Assembly (NCBI RefSeq): GCF_900099995.1
Contig: NZ_FNCZ01000010.1
Span: forward strand, 62,001 to 126,000
From: Winogradskyella thalassocola
GTDB taxonomy: Bacteria > Bacteroidota > Bacteroidia > Flavobacteriales > Flavobacteriaceae
Length of the DNA stretch: 64,000 nucleotides
Reading direction: 5' to 3'
Both the position numbers and the translations under genes were made by a program. A model generated the notes under the pieces. That model was not told the DNA's origin. It saw only the letters and a list, made by a program, of their open reading frames with translations, and did not search any database. Shown one piece after another: positions 25,719 to 34,253 of this stretch (positions are counted from its first letter, which is position 1; the number at the start of each line of letters is the position of its first letter).

Positions 25719-26909
25719 ATGAATATAGGAATTATAGGTTCTGGAACCATGGGAAGTGGCATCGCACAAGTTGCTGCAACGTCTGGATGTAAAGTGAAGT
25801 TATACGATACCAATCAAGTGGCTTTAGATAAAGCAAAAGCCTCACTAGAAAAAATATTGAATCGCTTAATTGAAAAAGGAAGAATTGATACGCCTGAAAA
25901 AGATAGAATTCAGTCAAACATCGCTTACGTCAACAACCTAAAAGATTTAGCCGATTCAAACCTTACTATTGAAGCTATTATTGAAAACCTTGACATCAAG
26001 AAAAAAGTGTTTTCAGAATTAGAAAGCTATGTTGCTGACGATTGTATTATTGCATCAAACACTTCTAGTTTATCCATAGCATCTATTGCTGCATCACTTA
26101 ATAAACCAGAACGTTGTATAGGGATTCACTTTTTTAATCCGGCACCTTTAATGAAATTGGTTGAGGTTATTCCAGCCATTCAAACATCAAATGAGGTTCT
26201 TGAAAAATCCATACAAACCATTAAAGATTGGAAGAAAGTTGTAGCAGTTGCTAAAGACACACCAGGATTTATAGTAAACAGAGTGGCTAGACCATTTTAT
26301 GGAGAAGCATTGCGTATTTATGAAGAAGGATTAGCAGATTTTTCAACGATAGATCATAGTTTAAAATCTTTAGGTGATTTTAGAATGGGACCATTTGAAT
26401 TAATGGATTTTATAGGAAACGATGTGAATTACACAGTAACCGAAACTGTTTTTACAGCATTCTATTTCGACCCAAGATATAAACCATCATTAACCCAAAA
26501 ACGCTTTTCAGAAGCAGGTTATTTAGGACGTAAATCAGGAAAAGGTTTTTATGATTATGATAAAAATGGAAAAATAATTGAGACAAACCATGCAAATACA
26601 AAGACTTTTGAAACTTATGAAGACGAAGAGTTTTTGAAAAATCAAATTTTCGATCGTGTATTGGTAATGCTCATCAACGAAGCAGCAGATGCCTTATTTT
26701 TAAATATTGCATCCGCAGAAGATATAGACAATGCCATGACTAAAGGTGTCAATTATCCAAATGGATTATTGGCTTGGGCAGACGAAAAAGGAATCGATTG
26801 GTGCGTAAATAAAATGGATGAATTGTATAACGAATATCACGAAGATAGATACCGTTGTAGTCCGTTATTACGTAACATGAAAAAAGAAAATAAAACGTTT
26901 TTTAACTAG
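25719..26909 (+). CDS. paaH: 3-hydroxyacyl-CoA dehydrogenase of phenylacetate degradation
   Basis: PaaH oxidises 3-hydroxyadipyl-CoA with NAD. The 396-aa protein has the Rossmann motif GIIGSGTMGSGIAQ at the start. ASNTSSLSIASIA and GIHFFNPAPLMKLVEVIP hold the catalytic His region, followed by TPGFIVNRVARPFYGEA. A second, shorter C-terminal helical domain follows (from about 300). Confidence 0.93.
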   Translation: MNIGIIGSGTMGSGIAQVAATSGCKVKLYDTNQVALDKAKASLEKILNRLIEKGRIDTPEKDRIQSNIAYVNNLKDLADSNLTIEAIIENLDIKKKVFSELESYVADDCIIASNTSSLSIASIAASLNKPERCIGIHFFNPAPLMKLVEVIPAIQTSNEVLEKSIQTIKDWKKVVAVAKDTPGFIVNRVARPFYGEALRIYEEGLADFSTIDHSLKSLGDFRMGPFELMDFIGNDVNYTVTETVFTAFYFDPRYKPSLTQKRFSEAGYLGRKSGKGFYDYDKNGKIIETNHANTKTFETYEDEEFLKNQIFDRVLVMLINEAADALFLNIASAEDIDNAMTKGVNYPNGLLAWADEKGIDWCVNKMDELYNEYHEDRYRCSPLLRNMKKENKTFFN

Positions 26910-26912
26910 GAG

Positions 26913-26977
26913 GTCATTCCGAACGAAGTGAAGGAATCTCATAATGAGATTGCCACGTCCTTCGTCCTCACAATGAC
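26913..26977. repeat. Composite palindromic repeat (GTCATTCCGAAC type), copy 1
   Basis: About 65 bp: GTCATTCCGAACGAAGTGA, then GGAATCTC, ATGAGATTGCCACGTCC and a closing CACAATGAC. Close copies lie at 36205-36269 and, inverted, at 33524-33586. The end GTCATT/AATGAC pairs. It provides an unlikely extra N-terminus for paaI if the upstream ATG at 26928 is used. Confidence 0.85.
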
Positions 26978-26987
26978 AAAACAGAAT

Positions 26988-27392
26988 ATGAAAGGAGAAA
27001 AAATTCCACATAAAATGCTTTCCCAAGACGCCTACAGCACGTGGCTAGGCATAGAAATTCTAGAATGTGAAATCGGACGCTGTAAAGTCGGAATGACCAT
27101 TAGAGGCGACATGCTAAATAGCATGAATAAAGCTCATGGTGGCATCAGTTATTCATTAGCAGATACAGCTTTCGGATTTGCCGCAAACACCCATGGTAAA
27201 TATGCCGTTTCTATCGAAACAAGCATTAATCATATTGAAGCCTTAAACGAAGGTGATTATATTGTAGCAGAATCTGTAATAGAATCTGTAAAAAACAGAT
27301 TAGGATTTAATATTATTGAAGTAAAACGAGGAGAAGAATTAGTCGCGCTTTTTAAAGGTGTCGTTTATAGAACTCAAAAGGATTGGGAATAA
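26988..27392 (+). CDS. paaI: Hydroxyphenylacetyl-CoA thioesterase
   Basis: PaaI is a hotdog-fold thioesterase that releases CoA from dead-end hydroxylated intermediates. The ATG at 26988 gives 134 aa, typical for the family. The upstream ATG at 26928 lies in a repeat and adds 20 residues of repeat translation. The active-site region is MNKAHGGISYSLADTAFGFA, with a later SIETSINHI. Confidence 0.92.
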   Translation: MKGEKIPHKMLSQDAYSTWLGIEILECEIGRCKVGMTIRGDMLNSMNKAHGGISYSLADTAFGFAANTHGKYAVSIETSINHIEALNEGDYIVAESVIESVKNRLGFNIIEVKRGEELVALFKGVVYRTQKDWE

Positions 27393-27412
27393 AATAGTAA
27401 AAATATAAAATT

Positions 27413-28273
27413 ATGAAATGGAAAGGTAGACGACAAAGCGGGAATCTTGAAGACCAACGCGGCATGGGAACTAAAGGTAAAGTAGCAGCTGGTGGTGGAG
27501 TTATTGCCGTAGTTGTAATTTTATTGCAACTTTTTGGAGGTGAAACTGGTCAGCAAATAGCACCAATCATAGAGCAGGTAGCTAATAGTCAAACCACTCA
27601 GCAAGTAGAACAAAGAGATTTAACCAGCGAAGAGCTTGAAATGGGCGATTTTATGGCAACTGTTTTAGCCGACACCGAAGATGTGTGGAACCAAATATTT
27701 AGAGACTACAATCTAGGGGATTATAAAGAACCAAAAATGGTGTTATTCACAGATGCGGTTTCTACAGCTTGCGGTAGTGCAACTTCAGCTTCTGGACCTT
27801 TTTACTGTCCTGGCGATCAAAAATTATATATGGATTTAACTTTTTTTGACGAACTAAAAACACGTTTCGGAGCAAAAGGTGGCGATTTTGCAATAGCTTA
27901 CGTCACAGCACACGAGGTTGGTCATCATATCCAAACACTTTTAGGAACTTCAAACAAAGTAAGACAATTACAAAGTCAAACAAATCAAACCGGAGCAAAT
28001 AAATTGTCTGTTGCACAAGAATTACAAGCCGATTTTTACGCAGGAGTTTGGGCACATCACAATAAAAAATATTTACAAGCAGGAGATATTGAGGAAGCAA
28101 TGAGCGCTGCCAATGCTGTGGGTGACGATGCTATACAAAAACGATCTAGAGGAAGTGTAAACTCTGATAGTTTTACCCACGGCACATCGCAACAACGTAT
28201 GGAGTGGTTTATGAAAGGCTATAACACAGGTGATATTAGAAATGGAGATACGTTTTCTGCACTTTTAGATTAA
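27413..28273 (+). CDS. Neutral zinc metallopeptidase (YpfJ-like) within the paa cluster
   Basis: The 286-aa protein matches the single-domain neutral zinc metallopeptidase family. One hydrophobic segment is near the N-terminus (GGGVIAVVVILLQLFGG, about 27-45). The zinc motif HEVGHHIQTLLG is at about 167, and downstream features are AQELQADFYAGVWAHH and THGTSQQRMEWFMKGY. It should face the periplasm from a membrane anchor. It lies 20 bp after paaI and has no known role in phenylacetate breakdown. Confidence 0.9.
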   Translation: MKWKGRRQSGNLEDQRGMGTKGKVAAGGGVIAVVVILLQLFGGETGQQIAPIIEQVANSQTTQQVEQRDLTSEELEMGDFMATVLADTEDVWNQIFRDYNLGDYKEPKMVLFTDAVSTACGSATSASGPFYCPGDQKLYMDLTFFDELKTRFGAKGGDFAIAYVTAHEVGHHIQTLLGTSNKVRQLQSQTNQTGANKLSVAQELQADFYAGVWAHHNKKYLQAGDIEEAMSAANAVGDDAIQKRSRGSVNSDSFTHGTSQQRMEWFMKGYNTGDIRNGDTFSALLD

Positions 28274-28317
28274 CCAATTCCAGCTAAAACAAGACAATTT
28301 ATTGTTTATAACAATTT

Positions 28318-28342
28318 GTCATTCCTGCGTAGGCAGGAATCC
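28318..28342. repeat. REP-like hairpin, ATTCCTGC family, copy 2
   Basis: Identical over 25 bp to the copy at 25677-25701 (ATTCCTGC GTAG GCAGGAAT). Confidence 0.9.
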
Positions 28343-28367
28343 ACAATAAGAGTAAAAATATTAATTT

Positions 28368-28402
28368 GAAATAGAAGAATCAATTTCAATATCAATTTCA
28401 AA
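28368..28402. repeat. Short inverted GAAnnn array before paaJ
   Basis: GAAATAGAAGA is followed by TCAATTTCAATATCAATTTC, the same kind of opposing arrays as around the four-helix-bundle genes but shorter and with no gene. It ends directly before the ATG of paaJ. Confidence 0.55.
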
Positions 28403-28403
28403 C

Positions 28404-29615
28404 ATGGAAGCATACATAATAGACGGCATTAGAACACCAATAGGAAATTACAAAGGCACATTATCTGCTGTTCGTACAGACGATTTAGGAGCCTTAGTCA
28501 TTGCAGAAATCGTAAAACGTAATCCAAACATCCCAAAAGAAGCGTATGACGATGTGATTATGGGCTGCGCCAACCAAGCAGGTGAAGACAATCGAAATGT
28601 AGCGAGAATGTCATCTCTGTTAGCCGGATTGCCATTTACAGTGCCAGGAGAAACCGTAAACCGTTTATGTAGTTCTGGATTATCAGCAATCATTCACGCC
28701 AATCGTGCTATAAAAGCAGGAGATGGAGACGTGTTTATTTCTGGTGGAGTCGAGAATATGACACGCGGACCATACGTCATGGCAAAACCATCAACGGCTT
28801 TTGGAGGCGATTCAAAACTATACGATTCTACTTTCGGATGGCGTTTTATCAACCCGAAAATGCAACAAATGTATGGCACTGACGGCATGGGAAACACTGC
28901 CGAAAATCTTGTAGAGAAATATAATATTTCGAGAGAAGACCAAGATAAGTTTGCACTTTGGAGTCAACAGAAAGCAACCAAAGCACAAGAAAACGGTCGA
29001 CTAGCAAAAGAAATTGTAACCGTTGAAATTCCACAGCGTAAAAAAGACCCCATCCTTTTTTCTAAAGACGAATTTGTAAAACCAACAACTTCTTTAGAAA
29101 TCTTAGGAAAACTAAGACCGGCATTCAAAAAAGAAGGTGGTAGTGTAACCGCGGGAAACTCTTCAGGATTAAACGATGGCGCAGCAGCAACCATTATAGC
29201 ATCAGCAGATGCCGTAAAAAAATACAATTTAAAACCATTAGCACGAATCGTAAGTTCTGCTGTGGTTGGTGTCGAGCCTAGGATTATGGGAATTGGCCCT
29301 GTTACAGCTTCTAATAAAGCGTTGGCAAAAGCAGGATTAACCATGGACGATATGGATATTATCGAGCTTAACGAAGCGTTCGCTGCGCAAGCATTAGCAT
29401 GCACTAGAGCTTGGGGATTAGCAGACAATGATCAGCGATTAAATCCAAATGGTGGTGCTATCGCTATTGGTCACCCATTAGGAGTAACAGGCGCAAGAGT
29501 TGCGTATTCTGCCGCTTTGGAGCTGCAGGAGCAAAACAAACGTTATGCCTTAATTACCATGTGTATTGGAGTTGGACAAGGTTATGCAGCGATTATTGAG
29601 AATGTGAATTTGTAA
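28404..29615 (+). CDS. paaJ: 3-oxoadipyl-CoA thiolase
   Basis: PaaJ carries out the thiolytic steps that yield acetyl-CoA and succinyl-CoA. The 403-aa protein has the nucleophilic Cys in NRLCSSGLSA (about residue 90). It also has NEAFAAQALAC, GGAIAIGHPLGVTGAR with the catalytic His, and CIGVGQGYA with the second Cys. Confidence 0.93.
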   Translation: MEAYIIDGIRTPIGNYKGTLSAVRTDDLGALVIAEIVKRNPNIPKEAYDDVIMGCANQAGEDNRNVARMSSLLAGLPFTVPGETVNRLCSSGLSAIIHANRAIKAGDGDVFISGGVENMTRGPYVMAKPSTAFGGDSKLYDSTFGWRFINPKMQQMYGTDGMGNTAENLVEKYNISREDQDKFALWSQQKATKAQENGRLAKEIVTVEIPQRKKDPILFSKDEFVKPTTSLEILGKLRPAFKKEGGSVTAGNSSGLNDGAAATIIASADAVKKYNLKPLARIVSSAVVGVEPRIMGIGPVTASNKALAKAGLTMDDMDIIELNEAFAAQALACTRAWGLADNDQRLNPNGGAIAIGHPLGVTGARVAYSAALELQEQNKRYALITMCIGVGQGYAAIIENVNL

Positions 29616-29816
29616 CATCATTTGGGCGTTACCACAAGGGTCGCGCTTTCCGCTATATCTTTTTTGCTTTTAATGGCCAATAAGGATGCCGCTGCAATCG
29701 CTAACGCGTGCGCAGTTAATTGAATAAAAATAACGTCACTTCGAGAGGTTTGAGAAGAATAACCAAATCGTATCGAAAAGACATAAATTAGATTTCCGTT
29801 TTTAAGGAAATGATAA
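29616..29816. repeat. Intergenic repeat between paaJ and paaZ, including copy 2 of the 90-bp element
   Basis: Positions 29622-29714 read TGGGCGTTACCACAAGGGTC, then GCGCTTTCCGCTATATC, AAGGATGCCGCTGCAATCGC and TAACGCG. After it lies a degenerate CACTTCGAGAGG stretch (from about 29734) resembling part of 37457-37562. No gene. Confidence 0.75.
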
Positions 29817-32330
29817 ATGAACGTATCAATGAAAAAATTACAAAATTACGTCACAGGACAATGGCTAGAAGGTAAAGGTGAAGGAGTTCCTATGTTCGAC
29901 GCCATTACAGGAGAGCTTGTTGCACTTTCAGATACCGAAGGCTTAGATTTTGCCGAAATTCTTCAATATGGAAGAACTAAAGGTGGTGAAGTGCTTCGTA
30001 AAATGACTTTTCAAGAACGTGGCAACATGTTAAAAAGCTTAGCTTTATATCTTACGAAAAGAAAAGCTAGTTTTTACGAATTAAGTTACAGAACAGGAGC
30101 TACCAAAGTAGATAGCTGGATAGATATTGAAGGTGGTTTTGGAAATCTTTTTGCTAATGCGTCATTACGTAAACTATTTCCAAACCAACCGTATCATGTA
30201 GAAGGTGATGCTATTGATTTGTCTCGTGGTGGACGCTTTATGGCACATCACATTATGGTGCCAAAACGCGGTGTGGCGATTCATATCAATGCTTTTAATT
30301 TTCCAGTTTGGGGCATGTTAGAAAAATGTGCTGTCAATTGGATGGCTGGTGTTCCAGCTGTGGTTAAACCAGCAACAAACACTTCATTTTTAACAGAAGC
30401 AGTTGTTCGAGAAATTATTGCTTCAGGTATTTTACCAGAAGGTGCTTTACAACTGATTACAGGTTCGGCAAGAACAATTTTAGATACTGTCGAGTCTCAA
30501 GATGTTGTAACCTTTACAGGGTCTGCTACGACAGGAAGACTTTTAAAATCTCATAAACGTATCATTGATGAAGCAGTGCCTTTTACTATGGAAGCCGATT
30601 CATTAAATGCATCAATATTAGGTGAAGATGCTGTCCCTGGAACACCTGAATTCGATTTGTTCATAAAGGAAGTTCGTAATGAAATGACGGTTAAATGCGG
30701 ACAAAAATGTACTGCAATCCGTAGAATTATTGTACCTCAAAATCTTATAGATGATGTACAGGCTGCTCTAGGAAAAGCCTTAGATAAAATTACCATTGGA
30801 GATCCACGACTTAAAGAAGTGCGTATGGGAGCCTTGGTAAGTAAAGATCAAGTTACCGAAGTTAGAGAACGTGTACAAGAATTAGCAAAAACAGCTAGTA
30901 TTGTTTATGGAGATTTAGATAAAATTGAAACCATTGGTGCAGATGCTAAAAAAGGTGCGTTTTTAGCACCAATACTGCTTCGCGAAGATCAACCATTTAG
31001 CAACTTAGCCGTTCACGAAACAGAAGCATTTGGCCCTGTAAGTACCATAATGCCTTATAAGAGTTTAGACGAAGCTATTACTTTAGCGCAGATGGGTAAA
31101 GGCTCTTTAGTGTCTTCTATTGCAACTTATGACGATAAAATCGCCAAAGAGTATGTGGTTAATGCAGCTAGTCATCATGGTCGAATTTTAGTGGTTAATC
31201 GCGATATGGCCAAAGAAAGCACTGGTCATGGTTCTCCATTACCATATTTGGTACATGGTGGTCCTGGTCGAGCTGGAGGTGGAGAAGAAATGGGAGGCAT
31301 GCGTGGTATTAAGCATTATTTACAACGTACTGCCATTCAAGGGTCACCAACAACGTTGACGGAAATCACTGGTATTTATCAGCAAAATGCAAAATATAAG
31401 GAAGCAGAGCAGCATCCATTTAAATACCATTGGGAAGACATCCAACCAGGAATGTCTATGAAAACCCACAATCGTACATTCACTGACACAGACATCATTA
31501 ACTTTTCAAACCTTACTTGGGATCACTTCTATGCACATACAGACATCACCTCATTAGATGGTAGTATTTTCGAGAAGAGAACCGCACATGGGTATTTTAT
31601 TATTTCAGCAGCTGCAGGATTATTTGTATACCCAAATAAAGGACCAGTGTCTGCAAATTACGGATTAGAAGAATGCAGATTCCTTCGTCCATTATATCAC
31701 AACGATACCATTTACGTGCGCTTAACCTGTAAGCAAAAAGTAGATCGCGATGTGGCTTCAGCAGAACATCCAAGTGGCATTGTAAAATGGTATGCCGAAA
31801 TTTTTGATGCAAACAACGATGAGAAAGTAGCATTCGCAACAGTCTTAACCATGGTTCAGAAAAAGCAAGAAGTGTTAACGGAAATGACGGAGGATAAAAT
31901 AAGCGAATGTCTTTATGCATTAAAAGAAGATGCAAAACCAAAATGGGGAATTATGACACCTCAGCATATGATTGAGCATTTAGAGTATACCTATAAAATT
32001 GCTTCAGGAGAGATTCAAGATTTTGAAATCGCAACACCTTCAACCATTTTAGATAAAGTGCATAATAGTTTATGGAATTATGATAAGTTCCCTAAGAACT
32101 CTCAATTTCCACAATTAGAAAAAAACACTTTAGAACCTCTAAAGCATCCAGATTTAGCAACAGCAATCGAAAAGTTTAAAGCGCAACGTGAAAAGTATTT
32201 AGAGTTTTTTAAAGAAAACCCAGAAGCTAAATTAAAGAATTTAGTTTTCGGAGAATTGAATAAATACGAATCGTATTTATTAGAACGAAAACACCTGAAT
32301 CATCACTTTGAGCAATTCAACCTTTTATAG
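29817..32330 (+). CDS. paaZ: Bifunctional oxepin-CoA hydrolase / aldehyde dehydrogenase with an extra DUF1569-like C-terminus
   Basis: PaaZ opens the oxepin ring (MaoC-like hydratase domain) and oxidises the resulting aldehyde (dehydrogenase domain). The aldehyde dehydrogenase spans about 1-520, with FNFPVWGMLEKC, FTGSATTGR and the catalytic Cys in KCGQKCTAIRR. The hydratase spans about 535-685, with FSNLTWDHFYAHTD. The family is about 680 residues; this protein has 837. The extra 150 residues look DUF1569/DinB-like (KPKWGIMTPQHMIEHL, ERKHLNHHFEQFNLL). ATG at 29829 is an alternative start. Confidence 0.93.
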   Translation: MNVSMKKLQNYVTGQWLEGKGEGVPMFDAITGELVALSDTEGLDFAEILQYGRTKGGEVLRKMTFQERGNMLKSLALYLTKRKASFYELSYRTGATKVDSWIDIEGGFGNLFANASLRKLFPNQPYHVEGDAIDLSRGGRFMAHHIMVPKRGVAIHINAFNFPVWGMLEKCAVNWMAGVPAVVKPATNTSFLTEAVVREIIASGILPEGALQLITGSARTILDTVESQDVVTFTGSATTGRLLKSHKRIIDEAVPFTMEADSLNASILGEDAVPGTPEFDLFIKEVRNEMTVKCGQKCTAIRRIIVPQNLIDDVQAALGKALDKITIGDPRLKEVRMGALVSKDQVTEVRERVQELAKTASIVYGDLDKIETIGADAKKGAFLAPILLREDQPFSNLAVHETEAFGPVSTIMPYKSLDEAITLAQMGKGSLVSSIATYDDKIAKEYVVNAASHHGRILVVNRDMAKESTGHGSPLPYLVHGGPGRAGGGEEMGGMRGIKHYLQRTAIQGSPTTLTEITGIYQQNAKYKEAEQHPFKYHWEDIQPGMSMKTHNRTFTDTDIINFSNLTWDHFYAHTDITSLDGSIFEKRTAHGYFIISAAAGLFVYPNKGPVSANYGLEECRFLRPLYHNDTIYVRLTCKQKVDRDVASAEHPSGIVKWYAEIFDANNDEKVAFATVLTMVQKKQEVLTEMTEDKISECLYALKEDAKPKWGIMTPQHMIEHLEYTYKIASGEIQDFEIATPSTILDKVHNSLWNYDKFPKNSQFPQLEKNTLEPLKHPDLATAIEKFKAQREKYLEFFKENPEAKLKNLVFGELNKYESYLLERKHLNHHFEQFNLL

Positions 32331-32349
32331 AAGGCTGAATTGTTCAAAG

Positions 32350-32756
32350 TTCCCACGAAAGTGGGAATCTTATAAAAGACGTTCAAAATATGAAGCATTA
32401 CGTCTACATAATTACAAATAAAAAGGATGGTGTTTTGTATATTGGTGAAACCAAAAGATTAAAGAAAAGAATATATCAGCATAAGAATAAAGTGCATCCA
32501 ACAACATTTTCGGCCAGATATAATTTAGATACGCTTGTTTATTTTAAAGAATATAATACTGAAGCAGAAGCTAAATTAAGAGAAAAGCAAATGAAGAAAT
32601 GGAATAGAGTTTGGAAAATTGAATTAATAGAGCAGTTCAATCCGGACTGGAAGGATTTATATGAAACAATATAAGTTTAATTCTTAAACTGAGTTTCCTA
32701 TAATTAGAGTATCAATAAAGAAAAGTATAACATTTTAAAGATTACCGCTTTCGCGG
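32350..32756 (+). mobile_element. Putative GIY-YIG cassette bracketed by two small hairpins
   Basis: The left hairpin (32350-32367) is TTCCCAC GAAA GTGGGAA. The right one (32745-32756) is CCGC TTTC GCGG, which read on the minus strand is CCGC GAAA GCGG, so the two face each other. Both have a GAAA loop, as does the copy at 37571. Between them lies only the GIY-YIG gene. The pair differs in stem sequence, so the case is weaker than for the DUF559 unit. Confidence 0.35.
32390..32674 (+). CDS. GIY-YIG nuclease family protein, single domain
   Basis: The 94-aa protein is a minimal GIY-YIG domain: YVYIITNKKDGVLYIGETKR (the two motif strands), then LKKRIYQHK with the usual Arg and His, and AEAKLREKQMKKWNR with the metal-binding Glu. 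Similar stand-alone domains are common and mostly uncharacterised. It sits between paaZ and paaF, where no paa function calls for a nuclease. Confidence 0.88.
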   Translation: MKHYVYIITNKKDGVLYIGETKRLKKRIYQHKNKVHPTTFSARYNLDTLVYFKEYNTEAEAKLREKQMKKWNRVWKIELIEQFNPDWKDLYETI

Positions 32757-32765
32757 AAAGTAAAC

Positions 32766-33518
32766 ATGAACACACCATACGTAAAACTAGACATAAAAAA
32801 CGAAGTAGGATACATCGAGTTTTTCCATCCTGCACACAACTCGCTACCAGGAGATGTTCTAGCCAAACTAGCACAAACCATTTCGGATACTGGAACTAAC
32901 GACGCTATTAAAGTGGTCGTTCTTAAAAGTGGCGGATACAGAACCTTTTGCGCAGGAGCTAGCTTTGAAGAACTAATAAACATCAACGATGCCGCAACAG
33001 GAAAAGTATTCTTTTCCGGATTTGCAAATGTGATTAATGCGATGCGTAAATGTCCAAAATTCATCATTGGTCGCATTCAAGGAAAAACTGTTGGAGGTGG
33101 TGTTGGTCTTGCTGCTGCAACCGATTATTGTATGGCTACCAAATTCGCTGCCATCAAGTTAAGCGAATTAAATATTGGTATTGGACCATTTGTGGTCGGA
33201 CCAGCAATCGAGCGTAAAATGGGATTAAGCGCCATGTCGCAAATCGCTATAGACGCCAACACATTTTATCCTGCAGAATGGGCAAAACAAAAAGGTTTAT
33301 TCACGCATATTTTCGATACCACAGAAGCATTAGACGAAGCTGTAAAAACAACAGCAGAACACTTGTGTACATATAATACAGAAGCGATGTTAGAAATGAA
33401 AAAAGTATTTTGGCAAGGAACAGACCATTGGGATGCGCTTCTTGCAGAACGTGCAGCAACAAGTGGAAAACTAGTTTTGAGTGAGTTCACTAAAGAAAAA
33501 TTAAAAGGATTTAAATAA
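32766..33518 (+). CDS. paaF: Enoyl-CoA hydratase/isomerase, probable 2,3-dehydroadipyl-CoA hydratase
   Basis: The 250-aa crotonase-family protein would hydrate 2,3-dehydroadipyl-CoA. The oxyanion-hole segments are RTFCAGASFEEL and QGKTVGGGVGLAAATDYCMA. The stretch SELNIGIGPFVVGPAIERK departs from the common pattern, so the assignment rests mostly on position in the cluster. Confidence 0.8.
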   Translation: MNTPYVKLDIKNEVGYIEFFHPAHNSLPGDVLAKLAQTISDTGTNDAIKVVVLKSGGYRTFCAGASFEELININDAATGKVFFSGFANVINAMRKCPKFIIGRIQGKTVGGGVGLAAATDYCMATKFAAIKLSELNIGIGPFVVGPAIERKMGLSAMSQIAIDANTFYPAEWAKQKGLFTHIFDTTEALDEAVKTTAEHLCTYNTEAMLEMKKVFWQGTDHWDALLAERAATSGKLVLSEFTKEKLKGFK

Positions 33519-33523
33519 AACTT

Positions 33524-33586
33524 TCATTACGAGAAGGAAAAACGTGGCAATTTCTTGATGAGATTCTTCGCTTCGCTCTGAATGAC
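33524..33586. repeat. Composite palindromic repeat, copy 3, inverted
   Basis: Inverse of the 26913 and 36205 elements: TCATTACGAGAAGG, then ACGTGGCAAT, TGATGAGATTCTTCGCTTCG and a closing AATGAC. It lies between paaF and paaY. Confidence 0.8.
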
Positions 33587-33603
33587 AAACTCGAGAAAAA
33601 AAG

Positions 33604-34203
33604 ATGGCTATTTATTCATTCAAAGGTTATACACCAGTAGTACATAAATCCAGTTTCGTGCACCCTTTGGCTGCTGTAACAGGAAACGTTATCATTGGCA
33701 AAAACTGTTATATTGGTCCAGGTGCAGCCATTCGTGGAGATTGGGGACAAATCATTTTAGAAGATGGTGTAAATATCCAAGAGAACTGTACCGTGCATAT
33801 GTTTCCTGGCAAGTCCATTACGCTTAAGGAAAGCGCGCACGTTGGTCATGGAGCGATAATACATGGAGCTAATTTGGGTAAAAATTGCCTAATTGGTATG
33901 AACACTGTTATTATGGACGATTCCGAAATTGGTGACGAATGTATCATAGGAGCCATGTCTTTTGTAAAAGCAGAAACAAAAATTCCATATCGAAGTTTAG
34001 TGGTTGGAAATCCTGCAAAAATAATCAGAGGAGTTACCGATGAAATGATAGACTGGAAAACAAAAGGCACCCAGTTATATAAGCAGTTACCAGCAGACTG
34101 CCATGAGAGTTTAAAAGAAGTTGAGCCATTAAGAGAGGTGCCAGAAAACATGAAAGTTCAGGATGATATTTATAAAACACTTCGGGAAACGTTTAAAAAA
34201 TAA
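33604..34203 (+). CDS. paaY: PaaY, hexapeptide-repeat thioesterase of the gamma-carbonic-anhydrase fold
   Basis: The 199-aa protein is a left-handed beta-helix built of hexapeptide repeats (GNVIIGKNCYIGPGAAIRGD, NLGKNCLIGMNTVIMDDSEI). Metal-binding His residues are in TVHMFPGK and HVGHGAIIHGA. PaaY hydrolyses toxic ring-type CoA esters formed by side reactions. It is the last gene of the run, with a strong terminator hairpin 9 bp past its stop. Confidence 0.93.
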   Translation: MAIYSFKGYTPVVHKSSFVHPLAAVTGNVIIGKNCYIGPGAAIRGDWGQIILEDGVNIQENCTVHMFPGKSITLKESAHVGHGAIIHGANLGKNCLIGMNTVIMDDSEIGDECIIGAMSFVKAETKIPYRSLVVGNPAKIIRGVTDEMIDWKTKGTQLYKQLPADCHESLKEVEPLREVPENMKVQDDIYKTLRETFKK

Positions 34204-34211
34204 TGAATGAG

Positions 34212-34248
34212 AGACCTGTCAGGTTTTTAAAATCTGACAGGTCTTTTG
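34212..34248. terminator. Bidirectional hairpin terminator after paaY
   Basis: AGACCTGTCAG (34212-34222) pairs perfectly with CTGACAGGTCT (34234-34244), followed by TTTT. It serves paaY on the plus strand and the Lrp gene on the minus strand. The same palindrome is, as far as I recall, a frequent repeat in Bacteroidota, so it may be both a repeat and a terminator. Confidence 0.8.
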
Positions 34249-34253
34249 AAGAA

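Noticed and set aside
26928..26987. Longer N-terminus for paaI
   Set aside because: The extra residues come from the GTCATTCC composite repeat, which also occurs in non-coding places at 36205 and 33524.
28964..29428. Minus-strand 154-codon open frame within paaJ
   Set aside because: Its coding strand is the complement of conserved thiolase motifs; it is a shadow frame.
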